The position numbers were made by a program, and so were the translations under genes. The notes beneath the pieces are model-generated. The model was not told the origin of the DNA. It did no database searches and saw only the letters and a list, made by a program, of their open reading frames with translations. This document shows, in pieces, positions 1 to 9,649 of a DNA stretch of 64,000 bases (its first letter is position 1; each line of letters opens with the position of its first letter). Source of the DNA: Alphaproteobacteria bacterium (GTDB lineage Bacteria > Pseudomonadota > Alphaproteobacteria > Rhodobacterales > Rhodobacteraceae); NCBI GenBank assembly GCA_030429495.1, contig JAUIFH010000005.1, forward strand, positions 124,001 to 188,000, given 5' to 3'.

Positions 1-1
1 C

Positions 2-394
2 CTGGTCCGGGAGTTCCCCCAGGTCCAGGCGGATTTCGCGGTGGAACGGCTGACGGCGGACGGGATCGTGATGCGCCTGCGCGTGGGCGACCGGCATCTG
101 AGACCGGGTGGCACGGTCTCGGGGCCGAATATCTTCGCGCTTGCCGATGTGGCGGTCTATCTTGCCATCCTCGCCCGGATCGGGCCGGTCGCGCTTGCGG
201 TCACGACGAACGGCGCGGTGGATTTCCTGCGCAAGCCGGTCGCGGGAGTGGACCTGATCGGCGAGGCGCGCCTGCTCAAGCTGGGCCGGGTGCTGGCGGT
301 GGGCGACGTGCTGATCCGGTCGGAGGGGATGGACGAGCCGGTTGCGCGGGCCAGCATGACCTATTCGATCCCGCCGAAGGGCCAAGGCCGGTAA
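2..394 (+). CDS. PaaI-family hotdog thioesterase, 5' end outside window
   Basis: The reading frame is open from base 2, so the true start lies upstream of the window and the GTG at 41 is only an internal candidate. The visible part matches the acyl-CoA thioesterase PaaI group of hotdog proteins: a GGTVSGP segment followed by FALADVAVYLAIL, where the Asp-containing helix is the usual catalytic region, and a C-terminal strand with ARASMTYSIP. Members hydrolyse acyl- or aryl-CoA esters in the cytoplasm; the substrate cannot be told from sequence. It sits directly upstream of rplM-rpsI in the same direction, an order I recall from other Rhodobacteraceae. An AT-rich hairpin follows the stop codon. 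The family call is fairly sure, the function only general. Confidence 0.8.
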   Translation: MVREFPQVQADFAVERLTADGIVMRLRVGDRHLRPGGTVSGPNIFALADVAVYLAILARIGPVALAVTTNGAVDFLRKPVAGVDLIGEARLLKLGRVLAVGDVLIRSEGMDEPVARASMTYSIPPKGQGR

Positions 395-400
395 AATATG

Positions 401-424
401 GGGTATTTTAATACCTATTTTTTA
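401..424 (+). terminator. weak AT-rich hairpin followed by T-run
   Basis: GGTAT and ATACC can pair around a TTTA loop (402-415), and TATTTTTT follows at once. This has the shape of a weak intrinsic terminator after the thioesterase gene. The stem is only five to six A/T-rich pairs, so it could also be an operator. The rest of the 395-552 leader of rplM contains a TTGACC at 464-469 without a convincing -10. Confidence 0.35.
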
Positions 425-552
425 ACCAACTGAAATAGCAGTATTATTTCGGAACACTCCCTCTTGACCTGTCCGCCGGGATCGGAGAAAAGCCCGCATC
501 CGAATTCCGGGCGGTCAATTCCGCCCACGATCCCGAACTCGAAGGGCTGACA

Positions 553-1017
553 ATGAAGACCTATACCGCAACTCCGGCGGAGATCGAGAAGAAGTGGATC
601 CTGATCGACGCTGAGGGCGTCGTTCTGGGCCGCCTCGCCACGATCGTCGCCATGCGCCTCCGTGGCAAGCACAAGGCCACCTTCACGCCGCACATGGACA
701 TGGGCGACAACGTGATCGTCATCAACGCCGACAAGGTGCAGATGACCGGCAATAAGCGTGCCGACAAGCGCTATTACTGGCATACCGGCCATCCGGGTGG
801 CATCAAGTTCCGCACCGCCGAGCAGGTGCTGGACGGCGCCCATCCCGAGCGCGTCGTGATCAAGGCCGTCGAGCGCATGATCAGCCGCAACAAGCTGGGC
901 AAGCAGCAGATGACCAACCTGCGCGTCTATGCCGGCGCCGAGCATCCGCATGAGGCGCAGCAGCCCGAAGTCCTCGACGTCAAGTCGATGAACCCGAAGA
1001 ACACCCGGAGCGCATGA
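553..1017 (+). CDS. rplM: 50S ribosomal protein L13
   Basis: This 154-residue protein is full-length L13, a primary assembly protein of the large ribosomal subunit. It starts [20 protein letters not shown] and contains the family core [16 protein letters not shown] and, near residue 85, the VDGAHPERV-like stretch that precedes the [12 protein letters not shown] segment. The ATG at 553 gives the standard alphaproteobacterial N-terminus. Its TGA overlaps the ATG of rpsI (ATGA at 1014-1017), the usual translationally coupled rplM-rpsI pair. A roughly 160-base leader precedes it; I could not recognise a known L13 leader fold there. Confidence 0.98.
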   Translation: MKTYTATPAEIEKKWILIDAEGVVLGRLATIVAMRLRGKHKATFTPHMDMGDNVIVINADKVQMTGNKRADKRYYWHTGHPGGIKFRTAEQVLDGAHPERVVIKAVERMISRNKLGKQQMTNLRVYAGAEHPHEAQQPEVLDVKSMNPKNTRSA

Positions 1018-1523
1018 GCATGGCCGACGAAATCAAATCTCTCGACGATCTGAAGTCGGCCGTCTCCGGCGAGGCCGCCGTGGCCGAGGTCGAAGCGCCC
1101 CGTGAACCGCAGCGCGATTCGCTCGGCCGTTCCTATGCGACCGGCAAGCGGAAGGACGCGGTCGCCCGCGTCTGGATCAAGCCGGGCTCGGGCAAGTTCC
1201 TGATCCGCAACAACAAGGGCGAATACATCGACTATACGAAGTACTTCGCCCGTCCGGTGCTGCAGATGATCCTGCGCCAGCCGTTCCAGATCGCCAATGT
1301 CGAAGGCCAGTTCGACGTGATGGCGACGGTTGCGGGTGGCGGTCTTTCGGGTCAGGCCGGTGCGGTCAAGCACGGCATCTCGAAGGCGCTTCAACTCTAC
1401 GAACCCTCTCTGCGCCCGGCGCTGAAAGCCGCAGGCTTCCTGACCCGCGACAGCCGCGTGGTCGAACGGAAGAAATACGGCAAGGCGAAAGCCCGCCGGA
1501 GCTTCCAGTTCTCCAAGCGCTAA
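1014..1523 (+). CDS. rpsI: 30S ribosomal protein S9
   Basis: This 169-residue protein is S9 of the small subunit. The S9 domain begins near residue 38 with the [15 protein letters not shown] block and ends with the conserved [11 protein letters not shown] tail, whose last residues reach the ribosomal P site. About 37 acidic residues precede the domain, an N-terminal extension seen in alphaproteobacterial S9 proteins. I took the ATG at 1014 because it overlaps the rplM stop; an in-frame ATG at 1020 is possible and would shorten the protein by two residues. A strong terminator follows. Confidence 0.98.
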   Translation: MSMADEIKSLDDLKSAVSGEAAVAEVEAPREPQRDSLGRSYATGKRKDAVARVWIKPGSGKFLIRNNKGEYIDYTKYFARPVLQMILRQPFQIANVEGQFDVMATVAGGGLSGQAGAVKHGISKALQLYEPSLRPALKAAGFLTRDSRVVERKKYGKAKARRSFQFSKR

Positions 1524-1549
1524 GGCGCGACGCACAATCTCTTACGAAG

Positions 1550-1580
1550 AACGGCCGCAGCTCGCTGCGGCCGTTTTTTC
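1550..1580 (+). terminator. intrinsic terminator of rplM-rpsI
   Basis: An 11-bp perfect stem (AACGGCCGCAG with CTGCGGCCGTT) closes a CTCG loop and is followed by TTTTTC. It lies 27 bases after the rpsI stop codon, between this operon and the convergent olsA gene. Confidence 0.93.
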
Positions 1581-1607
1581 TTGCCGACCGACACCTCGGC
1601 TCTCGCC

Positions 1608-2447
1608 CTACTCTACGAATTCGTCGCCAAGCGCTTCGCGCAAGCCGCCGCGCACCGCCTCCTCGCAATGCCTTGCGAGATCCTTGCGCGAGGCGAAATC
1701 ATCCACGCCAACCGGCGCGTGAAAGATCACCTCGACCGAGCCCTGCCGGCCAAGCGCCAGAACCTTGGCCAGATGCGATCCGAAATCCATGTCGCCCCAC
1801 CAGCCGTAGAACCGCGGCGTGACGCCTTCCGGCGCGCGGTAAACCACCGTCACCGGTTGGATCTCCATCACGTGTTCAAGCCCGTGGCTGTAGAACGCGG
1901 CAAAAAGCGTGGACTTGAACGGCAGAACGCGCAGCCCGTCGGTCGAGGTCCCCTCGGGGAAGAACAGCATCTTGTGACCGGCACGGATGCGCGTTTCGAA
2001 AAGGTCCTGCTGAGTCTTCGCCTCACGCGGGTCGCGCGCGATGAAGGCAGTGCCGGTCGCCCGCGCCAGCCAGCCGATGAACGGCCAGCGCGCCACCTCG
2101 TCCTTGGAGACGAAATAGACGCTCTGGCTGGCGTTGAGGACGAAGATATCAAGCCAGGATGAATGGTTGGCCACCACCGCGCCGACATGGTGCATTGGCC
2201 GGCCACGCACCGAATAGCGGATGCCGAGGATAACGAAGGCCACGCGGCAGACGGCCCGCGTGATATATGGCGTGAACGGACGGTCGAGTCCGCAAAGCGG
2301 CCGCTCCGCCAGCCGGCAGAGCAGAAGGACGGCCAGCCCGCCATAGGTCACGAGGCCGAGGGCAAGCCCGCGCAGGACGATCAGAACGAACCCCACCGGG
2401 CCGATGCGAAGCCGGTCGGGCGGAAGCTCCGCGCGCCAGGTGGTCAC
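1608..2447 (-). CDS. olsA: lysophospholipid acyltransferase, probable OlsA of ornithine-lipid synthesis
   Basis: The 279-residue protein is a PlsC-type acyltransferase. The catalytic NHX4D box reads NHSSWLD at residues 94-100 and the substrate-binding block is FPEGTSTDG near 163-171; a hydrophobic N-terminal segment (about 16-45) should anchor it to the inner membrane. Its start overlaps the stop of olsB by ATGA, so the two are translationally coupled. OlsB makes lyso-ornithine lipid and OlsA adds the second acyl chain, so the pairing supports OlsA over a general PlsC; in Rhodobacter this class can also acylate lysophosphatidic acid. Family certain, precise substrate inferred from context. 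Confidence 0.87.
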   Translation of the reverse strand: MTTWRAELPPDRLRIGPVGFVLIVLRGLALGLVTYGGLAVLLLCRLAERPLCGLDRPFTPYITRAVCRVAFVILGIRYSVRGRPMHHVGAVVANHSSWLDIFVLNASQSVYFVSKDEVARWPFIGWLARATGTAFIARDPREAKTQQDLFETRIRAGHKMLFFPEGTSTDGLRVLPFKSTLFAAFYSHGLEHVMEIQPVTVVYRAPEGVTPRFYGWWGDMDFGSHLAKVLALGRQGSVEVIFHAPVGVDDFASRKDLARHCEEAVRGGLREALGDEFVE

Positions 2448-3229
2448 GCCCGTGTCTCGTGCTTGCGGGTGTAGAACCCCTTGTGGCGGGCGCTCATCGC
2501 GGCGGTGTCCATCAGCAGACAGACATCGGTCGTGTTGAACTGACGGTCGATGAATGCTCCATCGCCGACGAATCCGCCCAGCCGAAGATAGGCCTTGATC
2601 AGCGCCGGCATCGCGACCATCGCCGCGCGCCTGTCGATCGCATCGGCCGGAACAAGGTCCATGCGCTGGAAATGGTCGGGCAGCGCCCGCACGCGCAGCG
2701 CCTCGGGGGCGAGGTGGTGGTGGTGAAGCCAGGCGAGCGGCAGCTTCAGCGCCTCGATATCGGTGCCGTGAAAGCTTGCCACGCCAAACAGAACCTCGAT
2801 ACCGTGTTCAAGTACGTAGTCCGCCAGCGCGTTCCACAGGAGAAACATCGCGGTTCCGCCGCGATATTCGGCATCCACGCAGGACCGGCCGAGTTCCAGA
2901 ATCCGCCGACCCGACCGCCGCAGCGGACCAAGGTCGTATTCTCCGTCGCAGTAGAACCGCCCGAACTCTGCCGCCCGGTCGCCGCGCAGCAGCCGGTAGA
3001 CGCCCACGACATTGTCATGTGCTGCTGCATCGCGGCTAGTATCCACAAGGATCAGGTGATCGTTGACCGGATCGAATTCGTCCCGCTCGAACCGCCCGAC
3101 ATGATCGACAAGCGGGCCGTCGCCACCCAGTTCCTCAACGAAAACGCGATACCGCAAACGCTGCGCCGCGAGAAAGTCGGCGTCGCTGGTTGCCAGCCGG
3201 ACCTGGAATTGCGTCGTATCGGAGATCAT
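2444..3229 (-). CDS. olsB: L-ornithine N-alpha-acyltransferase OlsB-type
   Basis: This 261-residue GNAT-fold protein has the N-terminus typical of OlsB/hemolysin-like acyltransferases: RLATSDADFLAAQRLRYRVF, then a long acidic EFDPVNDHLILVD segment and LELGRSCVDAEYRGG, the acyl donor-binding region. The family transfers a 3-hydroxyacyl chain from acyl-ACP to the alpha-amino group of ornithine, the first step of ornithine-lipid synthesis. It is the first gene of a two-gene operon with olsA. In many bacteria the pair responds to phosphate limitation; I looked for a Pho box in the upstream gap and saw no convincing one. Confidence 0.87.
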   Translation of the reverse strand: MISDTTQFQVRLATSDADFLAAQRLRYRVFVEELGGDGPLVDHVGRFERDEFDPVNDHLILVDTSRDAAAHDNVVGVYRLLRGDRAAEFGRFYCDGEYDLGPLRRSGRRILELGRSCVDAEYRGGTAMFLLWNALADYVLEHGIEVLFGVASFHGTDIEALKLPLAWLHHHHLAPEALRVRALPDHFQRMDLVPADAIDRRAAMVAMPALIKAYLRLGGFVGDGAFIDRQFNTTDVCLLMDTAAMSARHKGFYTRKHETRA

Positions 3230-3367
3230 CGCCGGCGTTCTGGATCTGCGCTTCCGTGACTGTCGCAGGTTTTAGGATGCCAATGCAGCATTTGCAACAA
3301 GGCGGTTCCGGCGTCGCGCGTTGACTCGCCCAATGGTTGTGATAGCGTTTTGGAAATCACCGAATAT

Positions 3368-3547
3368 CTAGGCCCCGTCACCGTGAACCAATACCAGATC
3401 GACCCGCTCTCCGTCGATGACGACCTTCCCCGCATGTTCGAAGTTCACGGTGATCTTCGCCCCGATCCGGGACTGGACCTGACCCAGCCCCCAATCCTCG
3501 TGGACCGGGTGGCGGACCAGCATTCCGGGCTCCAGAATCTCGTACAC
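3368..3547 (-). CDS. DUF3553 small protein
   Basis: This 59-residue protein reads in the reverse frame from a GTG at 3547 and is too short to be prominent among ORFs. It contains EPGMLVRHPVHEDWGLGQVQ and ITVNFEHAGKVVID, the pattern of DUF3553 proteins found across Rhodobacterales, a small all-beta fold resembling CarD/Tudor-like modules. A GAGGGAG ribosome-binding site lies eight bases upstream and an in-frame TGA just before the GTG fixes the start. It is transcribed away from chpT, whose start is only 28 bases from its own. The cellular role is unknown to me. Confidence 0.87.
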   Translation of the reverse strand: MYEILEPGMLVRHPVHEDWGLGQVQSRIGAKITVNFEHAGKVVIDGERVDLVLVHGDGA

Positions 3548-3575
3548 GCATCACTCCCTCGCTGAAGGACAGCCC

Positions 3576-4187
3576 GTGCCCTACGACCGCATCGACCTTG
3601 CCGCGCTGCTCGGCTCCCGCATCTGCCACGACCTTATCAGCCCATTGGGGGCGATCGGCAATGGGGTGGAGCTTCTGACCATGTCGGGCGCGACGCCGGG
3701 GCCAGAACTGGCTCTGATCAGTGAAAGCGTCACCAGCGCCAATGCCCGCATCCGCTTCTTCCGGATCGCCTTCGGCGCGGCCGAGCCGGAGCAGACCGTC
3801 AAGCGCGCCGAGATTCTCTCGATCCTGTCCGACATGACCCGCGGGGGCCGGCTGAATATCACTTGGCAGGCCGTCGGCGATCCGTCGCGCTGCGAGGCGA
3901 AAATCGCATTTCTTGCCCTGCAATGCCTTGAGAGCGCCCTGCCCTTCGGCGGCCGCATCGTCGTCGGCGGTCACTCCGGCGACGGCACCGGCGGCTGGCG
4001 GATCACGGCGGAAGCAGAGCGGATGACCGTCGATCCCGCCCTCTGGCGGCAACTTGAAGGCGCAGGGCCGGCCGGACCGCTCGCCGCCGCGCAGGTGCAG
4101 TTCGCGCTTCTCCCGGACGAGGCCGCCCGTCAGGGTCGCCGCGTCACGACAGAAATCGCCGACCGGCAGATCAGTATCCGCTACTGA
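3576..4187 (+). CDS. chpT: histidine phosphotransferase ChpT
   Basis: The 203-residue protein matches ChpT, which relays phosphate from the hybrid kinase CckA to CtrA and CpdR. The phosphorylated histidine is His18 in SRICHDLISPLGAIGNG, and the protein keeps the two-part layout of the family: a dimerising helical hairpin (about 1-85) and a degenerate ATPase-like domain. In Rhodobacterales the CckA-ChpT-CtrA relay controls motility and gene-transfer-agent lysis and release, which is relevant because a GTA-type lysis pair lies at 48-49 kb. It is divergent from the DUF3553 gene and convergent with proA. Confidence 0.92.
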   Translation: MPYDRIDLAALLGSRICHDLISPLGAIGNGVELLTMSGATPGPELALISESVTSANARIRFFRIAFGAAEPEQTVKRAEILSILSDMTRGGRLNITWQAVGDPSRCEAKIAFLALQCLESALPFGGRIVVGGHSGDGTGGWRITAEAERMTVDPALWRQLEGAGPAGPLAAAQVQFALLPDEAARQGRRVTTEIADRQISIRY

Positions 4188-4232
4188 GAGCCCCGCGCGC
4201 GGGCCGCGCAAATGGCGGCGGAAGGGTCGAGG

Positions 4233-5486
4233 TCACGCCCGCAGGGTTCCATCGCCGGTGACGAGATACTTGAAGCTCGTGAGCTGCTCGGCACCCACCG
4301 GACCCCGCGCGTGCATCTTGCCGGTGGCAATGCCGATCTCGGCCCCCATCCCGAACTCACCGCCATCGGCGAACTGGGTCGAGGCGTTGCGCATGAGGAT
4401 CGCGCTATCGAGCCGGGTGAAGAACCGTTCGGCCGTGGCATCGTTCTCGGTCAGGATCGCCTCGGTATGGCTGGAACCATAGCGCCGGATGTGACCAATC
4501 GCCCCGTCGACATCGTCCACGACCTTCGCGGCGATGATCATGTCGAGGAATTCGCGCCCGAAATCAGTGTCTTCCGCGGGTTTGCTACCACGCAAACCCT
4601 CGGCCCTGACCTCGACCCCCGCGGCGATCAGCGCATCCACGATCGCCTGCCCAAGCGTCGCGGCGACATCCTTGTGGACCAGCAGGCATTCGGCCGCCCC
4701 GCAGATCCCGGTGCGCCGCGTCTTGGCGTTCAGCACAACCGCCTTTGCCTTCTCAGGATCGGCGTCCTTGTCGACATAGACATGACAGATGCCTTCGAGA
4801 TGGGCGAAGACCGGCACCCGCGCCTCCTTCTGCACCAGCCCGACAAGGCCCTTGCCGCCCCTCGGCACGATGACGTCGATATTCTCGACCATCCGCAGCA
4901 TCTCGGCTACCGCCGCCCGGTCGCGGGTGGGAACAAGCTGGATCGCCGCTTCCGGCAGACCTGCCGACTTCAACCCCTCCACCAGACAGTCATGAATCGC
5001 GCGGGAGGAATGGAAGCTCTCCGATCCGCCGCGCAGGATCACTGCATTGCCGGACTTCAGGCACAGCGCACCCGCATCCGCCGTCACGTTCGGCCGGCTT
5101 TCATAGATCACGCCGACGACGCCCAGGGGCGTGCGCACGCGCCGGATGTGCAGGCCCGAGGGCATGTCCCATTCGGCGATGACCGCGCCCACCGGATCGG
5201 TCTGCGCCGCGACGGAGCGCAGGCCCGCGACGATCCCGCCGATCCGTGCCTCGTCCAGCATCAGGCGGTCCATCATCGCCGGCGAAAGCCCCTTCTCGGC
5301 GCCATAGGCAAGATCGCGTTCGTTCGCCGCGACGATCTCCGCCCGCCGCGCCCAGACCGCGTCGGCCGCCGCGTTCAGCGCCGCCGCCTTCGCCTCGGGC
5401 GCCGCGAAGGCCAGTTCCGCCGCCGCCGCGCGCGCGGCTCGGCCAAGGCCGGCCATCATCTCAGGAATGTTCTCCATGTCCTTCAT
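4233..5486 (-). CDS. proA: glutamate-5-semialdehyde dehydrogenase
   Basis: This 417-residue enzyme reduces gamma-glutamyl phosphate to glutamate-5-semialdehyde with NADPH, the second step of proline synthesis. The aldehyde-dehydrogenase fold is complete: the nucleotide-binding [20 protein letters not shown] block and the catalytic cysteine near residue 262 in [11 protein letters not shown] chose the ATG at 5486 ([10 protein letters not shown]); the open frame runs nine codons further upstream through a dispersed intergenic element to a TTG. It follows proB by 66 bases, with that element between them. proB, proA and the upstream obgE form one minus-strand unit. Confidence 0.96.
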   Translation of the reverse strand: MKDMENIPEMMAGLGRAARAAAAELAFAAPEAKAAALNAAADAVWARRAEIVAANERDLAYGAEKGLSPAMMDRLMLDEARIGGIVAGLRSVAAQTDPVGAVIAEWDMPSGLHIRRVRTPLGVVGVIYESRPNVTADAGALCLKSGNAVILRGGSESFHSSRAIHDCLVEGLKSAGLPEAAIQLVPTRDRAAVAEMLRMVENIDVIVPRGGKGLVGLVQKEARVPVFAHLEGICHVYVDKDADPEKAKAVVLNAKTRRTGICGAAECLLVHKDVAATLGQAIVDALIAAGVEVRAEGLRGSKPAEDTDFGREFLDMIIAAKVVDDVDGAIGHIRRYGSSHTEAILTENDATAERFFTRLDSAILMRNASTQFADGGEFGMGAEIGIATGKMHARGPVGAEQLTSFKYLVTGDGTLRA

Positions 5487-5496
5487 ATCCCGGCCC

Positions 5497-5548
5497 TTTT
5501 CATCTTGGCCCAAATACCTCCGCCAGAGGCAGCGCGCGCAAGCGCGCT
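5497..5548 (-). repeat. dispersed hairpin + GTATTTGGGCCAAGATGAA element, copy A
   Basis: Read on the minus strand, a GC-rich inverted sequence is followed by GGAGGTATTTGGGCCAAGA and TGAAAA. The same pattern recurs near 19.4, 26.56, 44.5 and 47.95 kb. Here it fills the proB-proA gap and ends just upstream of the proA start. Related motifs are widespread between genes in Rhodobacter-type genomes, as far as I recall. Confidence 0.7.
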
Positions 5549-5552
5549 TCGG

Positions 5553-7798
<2,246 letters not shown>

Positions 7799-7803
7799 TC
7801 AAC

Positions 7804-8343
7804 TCAGCTCATCTTGCGGAGATAGGTCCAGGTCGCGACGGTGGTGTCACGGGCGACCGAAAACGCCTCGGCATCGCCGAGATATTCGAAGCCGCAATTG
7901 GTCAGCACACGGGCCGATCCGGGATTGTCCTGGAACACCTCCGCGAAGAGAGTGCGCGCCTTGTGCGGGTTGGCCGCGACGATGGCCGCGACAGCCTCGG
8001 ACGCGTAGCCAGTGTTCCAGAAGGCCGGGGCGATCCAGTACTTGATCTCACTCTGGCCGCGATCCATCGGCGTCAGGCTGACGAGGCCAAGCACTTCCGC
8101 ATGGCCCCGCTCGGACCCGTCAAGCACCCAGACATCCTCGGGCTGGCCACCGGCCAGGATACGGTCGATAAACGCGTCGGTCGCGCCAGGCGGAAGCGGA
8201 TGCGGAATCGTGCGTGTCCCGGCAGCCAGCCGGAGTTCGGACGTGTACATCGCGATCAGCCCGGAATCAGAACGCCGCAGCGGTCTGAGTACAAATCGTT
8301 CGGCCGCCAGAGCGGGTTTCACGACGATGGGCTCCTGAATCAT
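7804..8343 (-). CDS. GNAT N-acetyltransferase, RimJ/RimL type
   Basis: This 179-residue protein has the layout of RimJ/RimL-like acetyltransferases: an N-terminal ERFVLRPLRRSDSGLIAMY block, the acetyl-CoA-binding strand-helix near IKYWIAPAFWNTGYASEA, and the C-terminal NPGSARVLTNCGFEYLG motif. Such enzymes acetylate protein N-termini or small amines; the target here is not evident. Its ATG overlaps the stop of a small upstream ORF by ATGA. It lies in the rpmA-obgE interval, where acetyltransferase genes are common in Rhodobacter relatives. Confidence 0.87.
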   Translation of the reverse strand: MIQEPIVVKPALAAERFVLRPLRRSDSGLIAMYTSELRLAAGTRTIPHPLPPGATDAFIDRILAGGQPEDVWVLDGSERGHAEVLGLVSLTPMDRGQSEIKYWIAPAFWNTGYASEAVAAIVAANPHKARTLFAEVFQDNPGSARVLTNCGFEYLGDAEAFSVARDTTVATWTYLRKMS

Positions 8344-8558
8344 TCCTTCCCTCCTCCGAAGCGTCCTGCGATTGCCGCAACCGCCCTACCGGTTGCGCGA
8401 CGCAGAACACCCGTCTTCCCGCGCGCGGCCCTCCTCCGGGCCGGTTCGCGCGCTTCTATGCCCGATACGCCCGAAATGGGGCGTTTGCATGACCAGATCA
8501 ATGCCGCGCCCGTTGCGCGGGCGCCGATCATGCCGATTATTGCCTGTTCCATTGCCAT
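8340..8558 (-). CDS. hypothetical small protein upstream of GNAT gene
   Basis: The frame encodes 72 residues from an ATG at 8558, or 75 from a TTG at 8567. A GGAG at a loose distance upstream and an ATGA overlap with the acetyltransferase start are the main evidence for translation. The sequence begins MAMEQAIIGMIGARATGAAL and then becomes arginine-rich, with no recognisable domain. It may be a short leader ORF coupled to the acetyltransferase or a chance frame in GC-rich DNA. Confidence 0.35.
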   Translation of the reverse strand: MAMEQAIIGMIGARATGAALIWSCKRPISGVSGIEAREPARRRAARGKTGVLRRATGRAVAAIAGRFGGGKE

Positions 8559-8573
8559 CTCTGGCAAACTCCT

Positions 8574-8618
8574 GCCGTGAAAAAGAGAAAGGGGACCGGC
8601 CCTTAGGCCGATCCCCTT
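8574..8618 (-). terminator. intrinsic terminator of rplU-rpmA
   Basis: On the minus strand a 13-bp stem (AAGGGGAUCGGCC with GGCCGGUCCCCUU, one G-U pair) closes a UAAG loop and is followed by UCUCUUUUUC. It begins 26 bases after the rpmA stop codon. Confidence 0.92.
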
Positions 8619-8644
8619 CTACAAGTGCTTTGTAAAGGTTCGGC

Positions 8645-8914
8645 TTACTCTGCCGCCTCCGCGACCGGGAGGACCGAAATAAAGGTGCGACCCTTGAGAC
8701 CTTTCTTGAAGGTCACGCGGCCTTCGGCAGTCGCAAAGATCGTGTGGTCACGACCCATGCCGACGCCCTCGCCCGGCCACCAGGTGGTGCCGCGCTGGCG
8801 CACGATGATCGCGCCCGGCTGGGCAGCCTGACCGCCGAAAAGCTTCACGCCGAGGCGACGGCCAGCGGAGTCGCGGCCGTTGCGGGACGAACCGCCTGCT
8901 TTTTTGTGTGCCAT
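8645..8914 (-). CDS. rpmA: 50S ribosomal protein L27
   Basis: This 89-residue protein is L27, located at the peptidyl-transferase side of the large subunit. The N-terminus [20 protein letters not shown] and the [20 protein letters not shown] block are diagnostic. The start follows the rplU stop by six bases, so the pair is one transcript, closed by the terminator at 8574-8618. There is no N-terminal leader peptide of the kind cleaved in Firmicutes. Confidence 0.98.
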   Translation of the reverse strand: MAHKKAGGSSRNGRDSAGRRLGVKLFGGQAAQPGAIIVRQRGTTWWPGEGVGMGRDHTIFATAEGRVTFKKGLKGRTFISVLPVAEAAE

Positions 8915-8920
8915 GGGGTG

Positions 8921-9433
8921 TTACTCCTTCGTCTCGGCCGCGGCCTTCTTGGGCGCAGCTTTCTTTGCCGGGGCGGCCTTGGCTTCGGCTTTCTTGGCCG
9001 GGGCCTTCTTCGCCGGGGCAGCTTTCTTTTCGGCCTTCTCGGCCGGGGCCGCGTTGTTATGCGCGGCGACGCGGGCGGCGTGGGTGCCGATGGCTTCCTT
9101 CACACCCGACTTGTCCGCACCCGAGGCGAGGATGTCGGTGACGCGAAGAAGCGTCAGCTTCTGGCGGTGGCCACGCGTGCGCTGCGAGGAGTGCTTGCGG
9201 CGGCGCTTCCAGAAGGTGATGACCTTGTCGGCCTTGATGTCGTCGATGACTTCGGCCTGAACGGCGGCACCCTTGACGAGCGGCGCGCCCAGAACCGGCT
9301 TGTCGCCGCCGATCATGAGAACTTCGTTGAACTGGACTTTGTCACCGGCGGCGGCTGCGATTAGTTCCACGCGGAGCACGTCGCCCGCCTGAACCTTGTA
9401 CTGCTTGCCACCGGTCTTGAGGACCGCGAACAT
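8921..9433 (-). CDS. rplU: 50S ribosomal protein L21 with Ala/Lys-rich tail
   Basis: The first 100 residues are L21 (MFAVLKTGGKQYKVQAGDVL, then KVITFWKRRRKHSSQRTRGHR). They are followed by about 70 residues rich in alanine, lysine and proline with repeated PAKKA units, giving 170 residues against about 103 in E. coli. Such tails are common on alphaproteobacterial L21, are likely disordered and basic, and may touch rRNA; I cannot say more. I start at the ATG at 9433; the frame extends five codons upstream to another ATG, but the GGAAAG before 9433 fits a ribosome-binding site. A clear promoter lies at 9583-9611. Confidence 0.96.
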   Translation of the reverse strand: MFAVLKTGGKQYKVQAGDVLRVELIAAAAGDKVQFNEVLMIGGDKPVLGAPLVKGAAVQAEVIDDIKADKVITFWKRRRKHSSQRTRGHRQKLTLLRVTDILASGADKSGVKEAIGTHAARVAAHNNAAPAEKAEKKAAPAKKAPAKKAEAKAAPAKKAAPKKAAAETKE

Positions 9434-9582
9434 GGGTCTTTCCTTCATTTCTGCCGCGCCCTGTGGCCCCGGATCGTTCCGGTGTTCCGGGTTTCCCCGC
9501 CTCGGACAGCGCGCCCCCGATCAGGGACGTTCGTTACAAATTTCAAATCCCGGCCGAGTCAGGAGACCCGCCGGGATGCGGG

Positions 9583-9611
9583 CTTATCGGGCAGCGGGGT
9601 ACGAAAGTCAA
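9583..9611 (-). promoter_or_regulatory. sigma-70-type promoter of rplU-rpmA
   Basis: On the minus strand TTGACT and GATAAG are separated by exactly 17 bases. Transcription would start near 9576, leaving a leader of about 140 bases before rplU. The -35 is a five-of-six match to the consensus. Confidence 0.72.
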
Positions 9612-9649
9612 GGGTTGCGAGCGTGCGCGGCGAGCGGAATCGATCCCGC

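Noticed and set aside
408-425. CtrA site before rplM
   Set aside because: The two TTAA sequences are ten bases apart, which is wrong for CtrA.
3230-3330. Possible Pho box upstream of olsB
   Set aside because: A GTGACTGTCGC stretch resembles half of a Pho box, but no second half at the proper distance was found.
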